From Arthrobacter sp. Leaf141 (GTDB taxonomy: Bacteria > Actinomycetota > Actinomycetes > Actinomycetales > Micrococcaceae): DNA of 64,000 nt. A program made the translations under genes and the position numbers. Below the pieces are notes generated by a model. It was not told the DNA's origin, ran no database searches, and saw only the letters and a list, made by a program, of their open reading frames with translations. Positions 1-12,938 of this stretch are shown piece by piece. The stretch is from positions 698,317-762,316 of the forward strand of contig NZ_LMOL01000005.1 in NCBI RefSeq assembly GCF_001424565.1. The letters run 5' to 3'. Each line of letters begins with the position of its first letter. Position 1 is the first letter of the stretch.

Positions 1-2286
1 CTGCCGGACCCTGCAGCAGACCGTGCAGCGTGGATGGCGGAAGGTGTGGAGAGCTACAAAACCTTCATCCGTGGCCTGCTGGACCTTACCGACAACCTCG
101 TCACCGAAGGCGAAAACGAAAGGCTCGTGCCGCCGTCGGACGTCATCCGCCATGACGACGACGATTCCTACCTGGTGGTGGCTGCGGACAAGGGAACCGC
201 CACGTTCTCCGATATCGCTAACGGGCTGGCCGCCGAGTACGGATTCTGGCTCGGCGACGCCTTCGCCTCCGGTGGTTCGGTGGGCTACGACCATAAGGCC
301 ATGGGCATCACGGCCCGCGGCGCCTGGGAATCCGTCAAGCGCCACTTCAGCGAGCTGGACCTGGACACGCAGTCCCAGCCCTTCACAGTGGTGGGCGTGG
401 GCGACATGTCAGGGGACGTCTTTGGCAACGGGATGCTGCTGTCCCGCCATATCCGGCTCCTGGCGGCGTTCGACCACCGCCATATCTTCCTGGACCCCAC
501 CCCGGATGAGGAATCGTCGTTCGTTGAGCGGCAGCGGCTCTTTGAGCTGCCCCGCTCGTCCTGGGACGACTACGACAAGTCGCTCATCAGCGCCGGCGGC
601 GGAGTCTTCCCCCGCCACGCAAAATCCATTCCGCTTTCCCCGGAAGTCCGGACAGCGCTGGGCCTTCCGGCCGCAACCTCCGAACTCAGCCCGCCGGAAC
701 TCCTCCGCGCCATCCTCCTGGCGCCGGCAGACCTGCTCTACAACGGCGGGATCGGCACCTACGTTAAGGCGGCCGGCGAAACCAACGCCTCCGTAGGCGA
801 CAAAGCCAACGACGCCATCCGCGTGGACGGCGGGGACCTGCGGGTCAAGGTGGTGGGCGAAGGCGGAAACCTGGGCATGACCCAGCGTGGCCGAATCGAG
901 GCGGCCCTGCAGGGCGTCATTCTGAACACCGACGCGATCGACAACTCTGCCGGCGTTGATTGCTCCGACCATGAAGTGAACATCAAGATCTTCGTGGACC
1001 GTATGGTGGCCGCAGGGAAGCTTTCCCGTGAAGAACGGGCCGGATTCCTCGCCTCGATGACGGACGAAGTTGGCCGCCTGGTGCTCGAGGACAACATCGA
1101 CCAGAACATCCTGCTGCTCAACGACCGCACCCGGGTGGCGGAGTGGAGCCCCAGCTACGAACGGCTGATGGATTGGCTGGAGGTGCGGGCTGAACTTAAG
1201 CGTGACCTTGAGGCCCTTCCCACGACGGCAACACTGCGGGAACGGCTGCAGCAGGGGCAGGGCCTGACCTCACCTGAGCTGTCGGTCCTGGCCGCGTACG
1301 CCAAGATCGAACTCGCCTCCGCCCTGCGCGAGAGCGACCTGGCGGATGATCCGTGGTTCCGGCAGACCCTGCGGGCCTATTTCCCGCAGCAACTGCGGGA
1401 ACGCTTCGACGATGAACTGGATACACACCCCCTGCGCCGGGAAATCATCGCTACGGTTGTAGCCAACGACATCATCAACCTCGGCGGCATCACCTTCGCG
1501 TTCCGGGCCATGGAGGAGACGTCGGCCAGCGAGGTCGCCGTAGCAAAGGCCTTCGTAGCACTCCGTGAGGTTTACGGGCTGGACGCCATGGTGGCGGAAC
1601 TGAACAGCCTGCCGGCCTCGTTCCCAACCGAGCACTGGAGCGCCGTGCACCTCGACGTGCGGCGGCTCCTGGACCGCGCCGTCCGGTGGCTGCTGAGCCA
1701 GGGCGGGGTGTCACAGTCCATCGCTGATGTCATAGCCGAGTTCAAGCCCCTCGTGGAGCCCATGCGGGCACACCTGCTGGACTACCTCCAAGGCAGCGAC
1801 CGCGACCGGGTTTCCGGTTGGCTGGACAAAGCCCGCGAGTGGGACCTCCCCGAAGGTCTCGCGCTGCGGTGGGCCGAACTGTTCGAAAGCTTCGTGCTGC
1901 TGGACATCGCCAAGATCGCAAGGCTCCGTGAAGATTCGGTGGCGGACATTGCCGCGGTCTACTACACGGTCTTCAACCGCTTCCACGCGGACTCGCTGCT
2001 GGAACGGATCAGCAGCCTTCCGCGCCAGGACCGGTGGCAGGCCCTGGCCCGGGCAGCTTTGCGCGATGACCTGTACTCCACAGTCTCGGACATGACGACG
2101 GCGGTGCTGGACGCCACCCCCGCGGGTGGGAAACCGGAAGCGCGGCTGACGGACTGGGAGACACAGAATGCCGAACAGCTGGGCCGGGCAAAGAGCATGT
2201 TCGACGAGGTCAACTCGCTCGAGGCCGATGATATGGCTTCACTGTCGGTAGCATTGAGGCTCTTGAGGTCAATCGTCCGACGCTGA
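1..2286 (+). CDS. gdh: NAD-specific glutamate dehydrogenase, large type (5'-truncated by window)
   Basis: C-terminal 761 residues of a large (about 180 kDa class) NAD-dependent glutamate dehydrogenase, which deaminates glutamate to 2-oxoglutarate in the cytoplasm. The frame is open from base 1, so the true start lies outside the window; the internal ATG at 34 is not a start. The glycine-rich stretch VVGEGGNLGMTQRGRIEAAL near residue 284 and the following DCSDHEVNIK block are typical of the Bac_GDH family, and the long helical C-terminal region separates it from the small hexameric enzymes. The histidine kinase gene starts 28 bases downstream on the same strand and may be co-transcribed. Family call firm; regulation not visible. 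Confidence 0.93.
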   Translation: MPDPAADRAAWMAEGVESYKTFIRGLLDLTDNLVTEGENERLVPPSDVIRHDDDDSYLVVAADKGTATFSDIANGLAAEYGFWLGDAFASGGSVGYDHKAMGITARGAWESVKRHFSELDLDTQSQPFTVVGVGDMSGDVFGNGMLLSRHIRLLAAFDHRHIFLDPTPDEESSFVERQRLFELPRSSWDDYDKSLISAGGGVFPRHAKSIPLSPEVRTALGLPAATSELSPPELLRAILLAPADLLYNGGIGTYVKAAGETNASVGDKANDAIRVDGGDLRVKVVGEGGNLGMTQRGRIEAALQGVILNTDAIDNSAGVDCSDHEVNIKIFVDRMVAAGKLSREERAGFLASMTDEVGRLVLEDNIDQNILLLNDRTRVAEWSPSYERLMDWLEVRAELKRDLEALPTTATLRERLQQGQGLTSPELSVLAAYAKIELASALRESDLADDPWFRQTLRAYFPQQLRERFDDELDTHPLRREIIATVVANDIINLGGITFAFRAMEETSASEVAVAKAFVALREVYGLDAMVAELNSLPASFPTEHWSAVHLDVRRLLDRAVRWLLSQGGVSQSIADVIAEFKPLVEPMRAHLLDYLQGSDRDRVSGWLDKAREWDLPEGLALRWAELFESFVLLDIAKIARLREDSVADIAAVYYTVFNRFHADSLLERISSLPRQDRWQALARAALRDDLYSTVSDMTTAVLDATPAGGKPEARLTDWETQNAEQLGRAKSMFDEVNSLEADDMASLSVALRLLRSIVRR

Positions 2287-2313
2287 TAAGCAGGCGTCGC
2301 AACTGGAGGTGCA

Positions 2314-3780
2314 GTGGCAATCTTTACGGACCCCATCAGGGAACATGCTGATTTCGGGCCGGGGGATGCGGAGTGGCTGCACCTCCTGGTGGGGGACTGG
2401 CAGATGGTGGCGGACCTGGCGTTCGCCGACCTGGCACTCTGGTTCCCCCACCCTGACCACGGCTATGTCGCTTTGGCGCACGTCCGGCCCTCCACCACGC
2501 ACACGGTGTTCCATGGGGACTTCGTGGGCGAGGGGATCCGGTCTGACCTGCAGCCCCTGGTGGACAAAGCCTGGCACAGCCGCACCATCGAGCGTTCCAG
2601 CGAAACCAACTGGAGCAGCGACATGGCGTTGCGCGTCGAAGCGGTTCCAATGGTGCGCAATGGGCGGACCCTCGCCGTCGTCACCACGCACATGGACCTG
2701 TCCAGCTCGCGCATGCCGTCCCGCCTGGAGCTGACCTACCGCCAGTGCGCCTATGACCTGCTCCGGATGGGGACGCTGGGCCTGTGGCCTGATTTCGCCT
2801 CACCTACCGGCTCCCGCCGCGGTGCGCCGCGCGTTGGCGACGGACTGATCAGGCTCGACGCCGAGGGCATCGTTCAGTACGCCAGTCCCAACGGCGTATC
2901 GGCTTTCCGGCGGCTGGGTGACGGCGAATCGCTGGAAGGCCGGTCGCTGGCGGAGGTGACCGCGAGCCTGCTGAAGGACCGGCGCATGGTGGACGAGACC
3001 CTGCCCCTGGTGGTAACGGGCAGGATGCCCTGGCGCAGCGAAATCGAGTCCCGCGGCGTAAGCCTGTCCCTCCGGGCCATCCCGCTGCGCGATGAGCAGC
3101 AGCGGTTCGGCGCCCTGGTCCTTTGCCGCGACGTGTCCGAGTTGCGGCGCCGCGAAATGGAGCTTGTCACCAAGGACGCCACCATCCGGGAAATCCACCA
3201 CCGGGTCAAAAACAACCTGCAGACCGTGGCGGCACTGTTGCGGATGCAGTCCCGGCGGATGGTCAGCGATGAGGCGAAGCAGGGCCTGGAGCAGGCCATG
3301 CGCCGGGTTGCCACCATCGCCCTGGTCCATGAGACGCTGTCCCAGGGCCTGACGCAGAGCGTCGACTTCGACGAACTGATCGGCCGCCAATTCCGCCTCT
3401 CGGCGGAGGTTGCCTCCCCATCCCAACAGGTCAAAACCGAGCGCTCCGGAACGTTCGGAGAACTGCCCAGCGATCTTGCAACGCCGCTTGCCCTGGTCAT
3501 CAACGAACTCGTAACCAACGCAGTGGAACATGGGCTGGCCGGCAAGGCTGGGACGGTTTGGCTGATTGCGGACCGGACGGACGGGGACAACGGCGAAGAA
3601 ATCACGGTGACCATCGCCGACGACGGGGTGGGACTTCCCGAGACGCCGCACGTTGAGGGACTGGGACTGCAGATTGTGCGCACCCTGGTGACCAGCGAAC
3701 TGGGTGGCAGCATCGCGTGGCTTCCCCGCGACGGCGGCGGAACCGCGGTCCAGATCCTGTTGAGCCTCGAAGGCAAATAA
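2314..3780 (+). CDS. pdtaS: Sensor histidine kinase, PdtaS type (GAF-PAS-HisKA_2-HATPase)
   Basis: Soluble two-component kinase of 488 residues. An N-terminal GAF-like domain (about 10-150) is followed by a PAS domain (about 170-275), then a HisKA_2 dimerisation segment with HHRVKNN, where His296 is the likely phospho-acceptor, and an HATPase domain with N-box NELVTNAVEHG (near 397) and DDGVGLP. There are no membrane segments. Mycobacterial PdtaS phosphorylates PdtaR, an ANTAR-domain RNA-binding antiterminator; no pdtaR is in the window. The GTG start at 2314 is chosen because GGAGG lies at 2305-2309. The gene ends before a strong hairpin at 3814-3855. Confidence 0.9.
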   Translation: MAIFTDPIREHADFGPGDAEWLHLLVGDWQMVADLAFADLALWFPHPDHGYVALAHVRPSTTHTVFHGDFVGEGIRSDLQPLVDKAWHSRTIERSSETNWSSDMALRVEAVPMVRNGRTLAVVTTHMDLSSSRMPSRLELTYRQCAYDLLRMGTLGLWPDFASPTGSRRGAPRVGDGLIRLDAEGIVQYASPNGVSAFRRLGDGESLEGRSLAEVTASLLKDRRMVDETLPLVVTGRMPWRSEIESRGVSLSLRAIPLRDEQQRFGALVLCRDVSELRRREMELVTKDATIREIHHRVKNNLQTVAALLRMQSRRMVSDEAKQGLEQAMRRVATIALVHETLSQGLTQSVDFDELIGRQFRLSAEVASPSQQVKTERSGTFGELPSDLATPLALVINELVTNAVEHGLAGKAGTVWLIADRTDGDNGEEITVTIADDGVGLPETPHVEGLGLQIVRTLVTSELGGSIAWLPRDGGGTAVQILLSLEGK

Positions 3781-3813
3781 GCCCCTCGCGTTACCCGCGG
3801 CGGCGGGAACGCA

Positions 3814-3855
3814 GAAGCCCCGGTGGCAACCTTGTGAGGTTGCCACCGGGGCTTC
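3814..3855. terminator. Bidirectional terminator between pdtaS and whiB
   Basis: A perfect 18-bp inverted repeat (3814-3831 with 3838-3855) with a 6-base loop sits between convergent genes. It can serve both strands; the flanking T-tract is weak on either side. Confidence 0.8.
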
Positions 3856-3892
3856 CGGCTAAAGCCATGGTTGGGGACCGAGCCCCGCGGGA

Positions 3893-4141
3893 TCAGGAGG
3901 CGCGGCGGGCCCTGGCTGCGCGGCGCTTAAGGGCACGGCGCTCGTCTTCACTCATGCCGCCCCACACGCCGGCGTCCTGGCCGGACTCAAGGGCCCATTG
4001 CAGGCAGGTGTCCACCACCGGGCAGCGACGACACACGCTCTTGGCCTCCTCGATCTGCAGGAGGGCAGGTCCCGTGTTTCCCACGGGGAAAAAAAGTTCC
4101 GGGTCCTTTTCGAGGCACGCTGCGCGGTTACGCCAATCCAT
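3893..4141 (-). CDS. whiB1: WhiB-family iron-sulfur transcription factor, WhiB1-like
   Basis: An 82-residue WhiB protein starting MDWRNRAACL. The four cluster ligands are Cys9, Cys37, Cys40 and Cys46 (CxxC plus C-x5-C), followed by the GVWGG turn and a basic tail RRALKRRAARARR for DNA binding. WhiB1 proteins carry a nitric-oxide-sensitive [4Fe-4S] cluster and bind the major sigma factor. A longer form from TTG at 4159 is possible, but the ATG at 4141 matches WhiB1 start points. The leader upstream contains a terminator-like hairpin (4201-4226). It is convergent with pdtaS. Confidence 0.93.
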   Translation of the reverse strand: MDWRNRAACLEKDPELFFPVGNTGPALLQIEEAKSVCRRCPVVDTCLQWALESGQDAGVWGGMSEDERRALKRRAARARRAS

Positions 4142-4200
4142 GCTGATCAGTCGCTCCAATTCTGGGAAAAGCTCTTGTGAAATTATTCACTAAGCGCTAC

Positions 4201-4226
4201 AAAGGAAAAGGGCCCGGCAGGGCCCC
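4201..4226 (-). promoter_or_regulatory. Terminator-like hairpin in the whiB1 leader
   Basis: Read on the minus strand, GGGCCC-tgcc-GGGCCC (4225-4210) is followed at once by TTTTCCTTT, the form of a Rho-independent terminator. It lies about 60-85 bases upstream of the whiB1 start with no minus-strand gene before it. It may attenuate whiB1 or stop antisense transcription from the 4372 gene side. Confidence 0.45.
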
Positions 4227-4371
4227 GTTGGTCATCTGAATCCAGCCTGTCATGTTAACGCTGTGTAAACAAGGGGTAATAACGCTTGATATCCCGGGAA
4301 CGCTGAGCGATACATCACACTGTGGGGGCAGGCCCGCACCACTGTCCGACTATGTCCGGTAGGGTGCCAGT

Positions 4372-4860
4372 GTGTCAAGACCCCCCGCACCGCCACCAGA
4401 GCCCGCCGTCCCCGCGGAGGAACCGGACAGCCGCCCGGATTCCGCTGTGGGAGACATAACCCTCCACCGCCCCCGGGCCGTCCTTGTGGTGGCCGGTATC
4501 GTGGCCGCCGAGGCCACCGCACTGCTGGTGGCCGCAGCCTGGTACGGCTACCAACTGTTCTCCGGCAGCCCCGTGCTTTCTTTCTGGGGAGCCGTGTTCA
4601 CGCTGGGGCTGATGCTGGCTTTTTCGGCATGGCTTTACGCCACGGCGGTTTTCCTGAGCCGCGGCTACCGCTGGACCCGGGCCGCCGCCCTGGTGGCACA
4701 GCTATTTGTCCTGGTCATCGGATTTCCGAGCATCAGTGGTGGGGTAGTGATCCCCGGCCTGTTGATGGTTATCCCGGCGATCATTGCCACCTTGCTCCTT
4801 TTCAGCAGCAAAGTCATTGGCTTCGCGACCCGGACCGGGAACCCGGCGCCCACCCTCTGA
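4372..4860 (+). CDS. Hypothetical four-TM membrane protein
   Basis: A 162-residue protein of unknown function. A Pro/Glu-rich cytoplasmic N-terminus (1-35) is followed by four hydrophobic segments (about 40-65, 70-98, 105-125, 128-155) with short basic loops. The start is GTG at 4372, only a few bases after a region with no strong ribosome site, so the start is moderately sure. Its 3' 159 bases overlap, on the opposite strand, the 3' end of the FHA-FtsK gene. Nothing in the sequence links it to a named family with certainty. Confidence 0.7.
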   Translation: MSRPPAPPPEPAVPAEEPDSRPDSAVGDITLHRPRAVLVVAGIVAAEATALLVAAAWYGYQLFSGSPVLSFWGAVFTLGLMLAFSAWLYATAVFLSRGYRWTRAAALVAQLFVLVIGFPSISGGVVIPGLLMVIPAIIATLLLFSSKVIGFATRTGNPAPTL

Positions 4861-7800
4861 CGGTCCTGCCGGTCCTGACGGTCCTGCCCAGGCCACCTGG
4901 ACAGGGCGGGAACGTCCGTTGGACACCAGGACCGCCCGTCCTGGCGGGGGCCTGTCCTCGAGTTCGAAACGGATTCCCAAAAGATCCCCGTCCGCCAGGC
5001 TCCGCGGCGACAACAGCAACGCGGTTCCAGCGGCCCGGACGTCCGTGGCGAGCGGAAACCGGTGCATCAGCAGGGGGCTGAACCGGGCCGTAAAAACCAC
5101 TGCGTAGCCCAGGTTGTGCAAGGCTGCCAGATCCGCCAGCGCAGCGGCCGGCAGCAGGTCTGCGTCATCGGCCAACAGCACGGTACTGCGGGGAAGCCGG
5201 CCCGTGCCCGCCTCCGCCAGGGCGCGCTGGAGCCTTGGAGTTGCGTCGGCATCAGCGGCCAGCTGCAACCACCGGTCCGGGGCCGGATTCAGTGCCTGGA
5301 TGGCAGCCAGGACCGCTGACTTGCCGCTTCCCTGCCCGCCCAATACCGCCAGCACGCCGCCGGGCGGGAGCGGCAGAGAAGCGGGAGCCAGTTCGTCGCC
5401 GCCGATTCCAAACACCAGTGATGGGCCTGCGGCCGCCGTGCCGGCAGCTGCAGCGTACGGGTGCGGCCCAGGAAACCGGGTCCGAACCTGACTGACCGTC
5501 ACCACGGCAGGCAACGGTTCCACCTTGAAGGGACGCCGTTCGACCTGTGGCGCCACCGGCGTTCCGGGCGACCCAACAAATACCTGGCATACCGCAGCGT
5601 TGCTGCCGGCCACGGGCCCGAAAGCCACAGCCCGCCCCCTGGCGGCCGCGACGGCGGGCAGTCGCGGCCAGGCCAGGCGGCCTTCCTCCGTGGAACCGGC
5701 AGGGAAAAACAGCCTGTTGGGCAGCGCCCCGAAAAACCTTGCAGTCACCAGTTCCCGGCCGCCGGAAACAATGATGGTGATCGCTGCCTGCGAGCCATCC
5801 CGGACCAGGTCGTGAACCAGCTCTTCGGCCCACGCCAGCGGACCGGCACGGAACGCCGAAACCCAGGATCCCCAGCCGGTAATGACCAACACCAGTGGCG
5901 TGCCGGATTCTTCTCCGCCGAGCCTGCGGGCCATCTCCTGGTGCAGCAACTCGAGGACCCGGACGGCATGGCGTGCCTCATGCAGGCCGGCGTGGGCACC
6001 CGTCCGGTGATCGCCGGCCCGGTGGCGGAAGGCGCCAACGGCGTCGAGGTAGTACAGGTGGCTCTCCTGAGGGTGCGAGGCAAGCCCTATCACTGCAAGT
6101 TCCAACGCATCCAACGCTCCGGAACCGGCTCCGCCCAGCAGGGCCAGATGGCTGTCCAGGGCCGGATCCCACACCAAAGGAATGACCTGCTGTTCCGCCG
6201 GCAGGTCCAACAGTCCCAGGCCAACGGGCCGGGACTGCACGCCGGATTCGGATCCGGCGCCTGCAGGTCCCCGGCCGCCACGCCACGGCGGGCCGACAGG
6301 CCGCTGATTGTCGATTACGGGCTCCTGGACCAACAACGGCAATGGCGCTGCTACCGGCCGCCTTGGGGGCGCCCCGTTCCAGCTGGCCCACAGGTCCCTG
6401 ACCAGGGCCACCAGTGGAGCTGCTGCGCGGGCAGGGGTGGGCGCAGCGTCAGGTTCACCGGAGCCGGCGCCGGGATGTTCCAACTGATCCACCGCCCGCC
6501 GCACCCATAACGGCGGCGTTGCCCGACCCGTAGCGCTGGTTGCGGTTTGAAACTCCTGGATGCATTCACTGCCCCGGGCCAGGAATGCCCGGCCCGGTAA
6601 GCCGATGCCGATGGCGGCGGCCGCCGGGGATCTGATGATCTCCATCGATTCCATCTCCGACTGGACACGAAGGGCGATGCTGGACGTGACATTGGCCCGG
6701 ATGTCCGCAGTGAGCGCACCCTGGGGCCGCTGGGTGGCCATCACCAGGTGCAGGCCCAGCGACCTGCCAACGGCAGCGATCCGCATCAGTTCACGGAGTA
6801 CCTCGGGTGCATCGTCGACCAGCATCCGGAACTCGTCGATGATAATCACCAGGTGGGGGAGCGGCGGATCCCCCGGTGCGGGCAGGAAGGCGCCGAGGTC
6901 CGGGACGCCCGCAGCGGCGAGGACCCGCTCACGGAACCGGACTTCGGCACGCAGGGAGGCCAGCGTCCGATCCAGTTCGTGGCTCGAGAGGTCGGTCAGC
7001 AGACCCACGCAGTGAACCAGCCCGGCCAGGGGACCCAGGCCGGATCCGCCCTTGAAATCAATAAAAAGAAAAGTGACCCGATCCGGCGGATACGTGAGGG
7101 CTAACGCCAGGGCCAGCGTCCGCAGCAGCTCCGACTTGCCTGATCCCGTGGTCCCGGCCACCAACAGGTGGGGGCCGTCCGCTTCCAGGTCAAACCCGCA
7201 CGATCCTTCCGGTCCCAGCCCCAGCGGAACTGGAAGCCCGGCCTGCCCGGCACCGGATTTCCAGCGGAAGGCCGTTTGGCCGGCGGAGGTCGGAACCAGC
7301 GCACTGAGTGGGCAGGCCGCCGGTGTTGGCTGCGTGCCCGGATCCGGACGCATCGGAGCCGCTGCTGACTGACGGCAGAAGCGGCTGAAAACAGACTCTG
7401 AGGCCAGGTCCGGGACAAATTGCAGCCGCCGCGGGCCTGACTGCACGGTGGATCCCCGCCCGGAGAGGATCACAGTGGAATCGTCCGGGCCTCCTGCCGG
7501 AAAGAACTGCAGGACGCGCCAGCCCCGGCGCAGAGCCTCACCAGGCAGTCCATCGCCGGTGCTGTCTTCGGCTGGGTCTGCCGGTGAACCAAGGACCAGG
7601 AAAACGCCGGCGCCGCCATTCCGGGACAACGCATCCAGGCATGCAGGCGTGGTGGCGGTCAGGGCCACCTGTGGCAGATACCGCGCGGCCAGGGGCAGCA
7701 GCGAAGCGGGACCGTGGACAAGCACCCGGGCATTGCGGCCCCGCGGGTACCCCGTCAGCTGCATCAGGAACGACCGGCACATCCCCAGGACGAGGTCTCC

Positions 7801-8886
7801 GGGCCCGCGGATGGTTGCATGCCGGATACCCGGGTCCAGCGACACGGGGACAGTCCCCGCTGACGGGATGCGGGCACCGGGAACAGGCGGTTCGATCAGG
7901 ACATTTGCCGGCCGCCGGGCCAGGCCCAGCCGGAGCCACAGGCCGTCCGGCGGCGGATCGTCAGAGGTCCCGGCAGCCTGCCGCGCTGCCAGTGCCACCA
8001 GGGACAGGGCCGGAGCGGACTGCACCCGCCGCTGCCGGTCCTGTTCCACGGCCGACCGGACGGCCGCAGAAAGTTCGCGCCTGTAGCGGCGGGAAGCTGC
8101 CACCGGAAGGGCGACGGAGACCGCGGACACAGCAGAAAACGCCAAAAACAGCCACATCCCGGTGAAAGCCGAGAGGCCGACCCCCACCACAAGTGGCAGG
8201 AGGGCAGGCAGCAGCAGGGCCCTGCTGAACGGTTCGCTCCGGCCGGGGACCACCAAGGGCATCTGCACGGAAAGCCCGGCATCCGACAGCGGCGCCTGTG
8301 GCACATCGACGAAAACGAGGGACATGGTGGTGTTGCCGCACCGGATGCCCGACGAGGTGGACACCGTCGCCCGGTTGACCTGCACACCGTCAACCTCGGT
8401 GCCGTTGGCACTGTCCAGGTCGACAAGAACGATGTCTGTGTCCGTGACAACCAGCCGGGCATGTTCGCGGGAAAGGTCAGGGTCCGGGATGGAGATCCGC
8501 GCATGGTCGCGGCCGATGGTGTAGGTTCCCCGCCGCAGGGGTATCAGGGTGCCGGCGCCGGGTCCGCTGTGCACTGCGAGTGTCAGTGACGCCGGTGGCA
8601 GGCCATGGCTGCCGGGCCGCTGGGCACCCCGGCCCTGCTGGCGGTCCGTGCGGTACCTTGCTCCGCAGGCCACGAGCACCGCCCCATTGACCAGGGGTGG
8701 CGTTCCAACGGCCAGGGAGCCCAGGTCCTGTCCCGCCACCGTCACCCCAACCACGGCATAGGACGCCGCGAGGACTGGGAGCAGGTCACTGCCGGGAGTC
8801 CCCGAAGGGGCTGCAACGGTCAGCTCCAACGGTTCCGTTGACACCGCTGAGCCGGGGCGGCCCACCAAGGTGAAATGCAGTGTCAT
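4702..8886 (-). CDS. FHA-domain FtsK/SpoIIIE (EssC/EccC-like) ATPase
   Basis: A 1394-residue membrane ATPase. An FHA phosphothreonine-binding domain lies at about 105-190 (TIGRDHARISI, LSREHARL, DLDSANGTEVDG). Two adjacent membrane segments follow (about 222-262), then three FtsK-type ATPase modules. Module 1 is intact (Walker A GTTGSGKSE near 578, Walker B VIIIDEF near 680). Module 2 has lost the P-loop lysine (LGGAGSGAL near 917). Module 3 has Walker A GGQGSGKSA near 1183 and VLLADDAD near 1236. The layout resembles type VII secretion EssC/EccC motors, but no WXG100 or other Ecc gene is adjacent. The last 52 residues, antisense to the 4372 gene, look like non-conserved read-through tail. 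Function as a secretion or DNA motor is unproven. Confidence 0.85.
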   Translation of the reverse strand: MTLHFTLVGRPGSAVSTEPLELTVAAPSGTPGSDLLPVLAASYAVVGVTVAGQDLGSLAVGTPPLVNGAVLVACGARYRTDRQQGRGAQRPGSHGLPPASLTLAVHSGPGAGTLIPLRRGTYTIGRDHARISIPDPDLSREHARLVVTDTDIVLVDLDSANGTEVDGVQVNRATVSTSSGIRCGNTTMSLVFVDVPQAPLSDAGLSVQMPLVVPGRSEPFSRALLLPALLPLVVGVGLSAFTGMWLFLAFSAVSAVSVALPVAASRRYRRELSAAVRSAVEQDRQRRVQSAPALSLVALAARQAAGTSDDPPPDGLWLRLGLARRPANVLIEPPVPGARIPSAGTVPVSLDPGIRHATIRGPGDLVLGMCRSFLMQLTGYPRGRNARVLVHGPASLLPLAARYLPQVALTATTPACLDALSRNGGAGVFLVLGSPADPAEDSTGDGLPGEALRRGWRVLQFFPAGGPDDSTVILSGRGSTVQSGPRRLQFVPDLASESVFSRFCRQSAAAPMRPDPGTQPTPAACPLSALVPTSAGQTAFRWKSGAGQAGLPVPLGLGPEGSCGFDLEADGPHLLVAGTTGSGKSELLRTLALALALTYPPDRVTFLFIDFKGGSGLGPLAGLVHCVGLLTDLSSHELDRTLASLRAEVRFRERVLAAAGVPDLGAFLPAPGDPPLPHLVIIIDEFRMLVDDAPEVLRELMRIAAVGRSLGLHLVMATQRPQGALTADIRANVTSSIALRVQSEMESMEIIRSPAAAAIGIGLPGRAFLARGSECIQEFQTATSATGRATPPLWVRRAVDQLEHPGAGSGEPDAAPTPARAAAPLVALVRDLWASWNGAPPRRPVAAPLPLLVQEPVIDNQRPVGPPWRGGRGPAGAGSESGVQSRPVGLGLLDLPAEQQVIPLVWDPALDSHLALLGGAGSGALDALELAVIGLASHPQESHLYYLDAVGAFRHRAGDHRTGAHAGLHEARHAVRVLELLHQEMARRLGGEESGTPLVLVITGWGSWVSAFRAGPLAWAEELVHDLVRDGSQAAITIIVSGGRELVTARFFGALPNRLFFPAGSTEEGRLAWPRLPAVAAARGRAVAFGPVAGSNAAVCQVFVGSPGTPVAPQVERRPFKVEPLPAVVTVSQVRTRFPGPHPYAAAAGTAAAGPSLVFGIGGDELAPASLPLPPGGVLAVLGGQGSGKSAVLAAIQALNPAPDRWLQLAADADATPRLQRALAEAGTGRLPRSTVLLADDADLLPAAALADLAALHNLGYAVVFTARFSPLLMHRFPLATDVRAAGTALLLSPRSLADGDLLGIRFELEDRPPPGRAVLVSNGRSRPVQVAWAGPSGPAGPSEGGRRVPGPGREANDFAAEKEQGGNDRRDNHQQAGDHYPTTDARKSDDQDK

Positions 8887-9065
8887 GGTTGTGGTCCTTA
8901 CCTCGTTGCCACCACGCTAGCCAGCAGGCTTCCCGCCGTCGCGGCTGCGGGTTTCCATGTGGAAAAGTGCGGATGTCAGCGGGCGTCCGGTCTCGCCGGT
9001 GGCAGCCGCCTCGGTTAGGATCGCTACACCATCACCTCCGTCCGTTTGGAAAGCAGGCGCCTCCC

Positions 9066-12938
<3,873 letters not shown>

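Noticed and set aside
4290..4325. CRP-like half sites (TGTGA ... TCA) before whiB1
   Set aside because: Spacing between halves is eight instead of six bases and the second half is incomplete.
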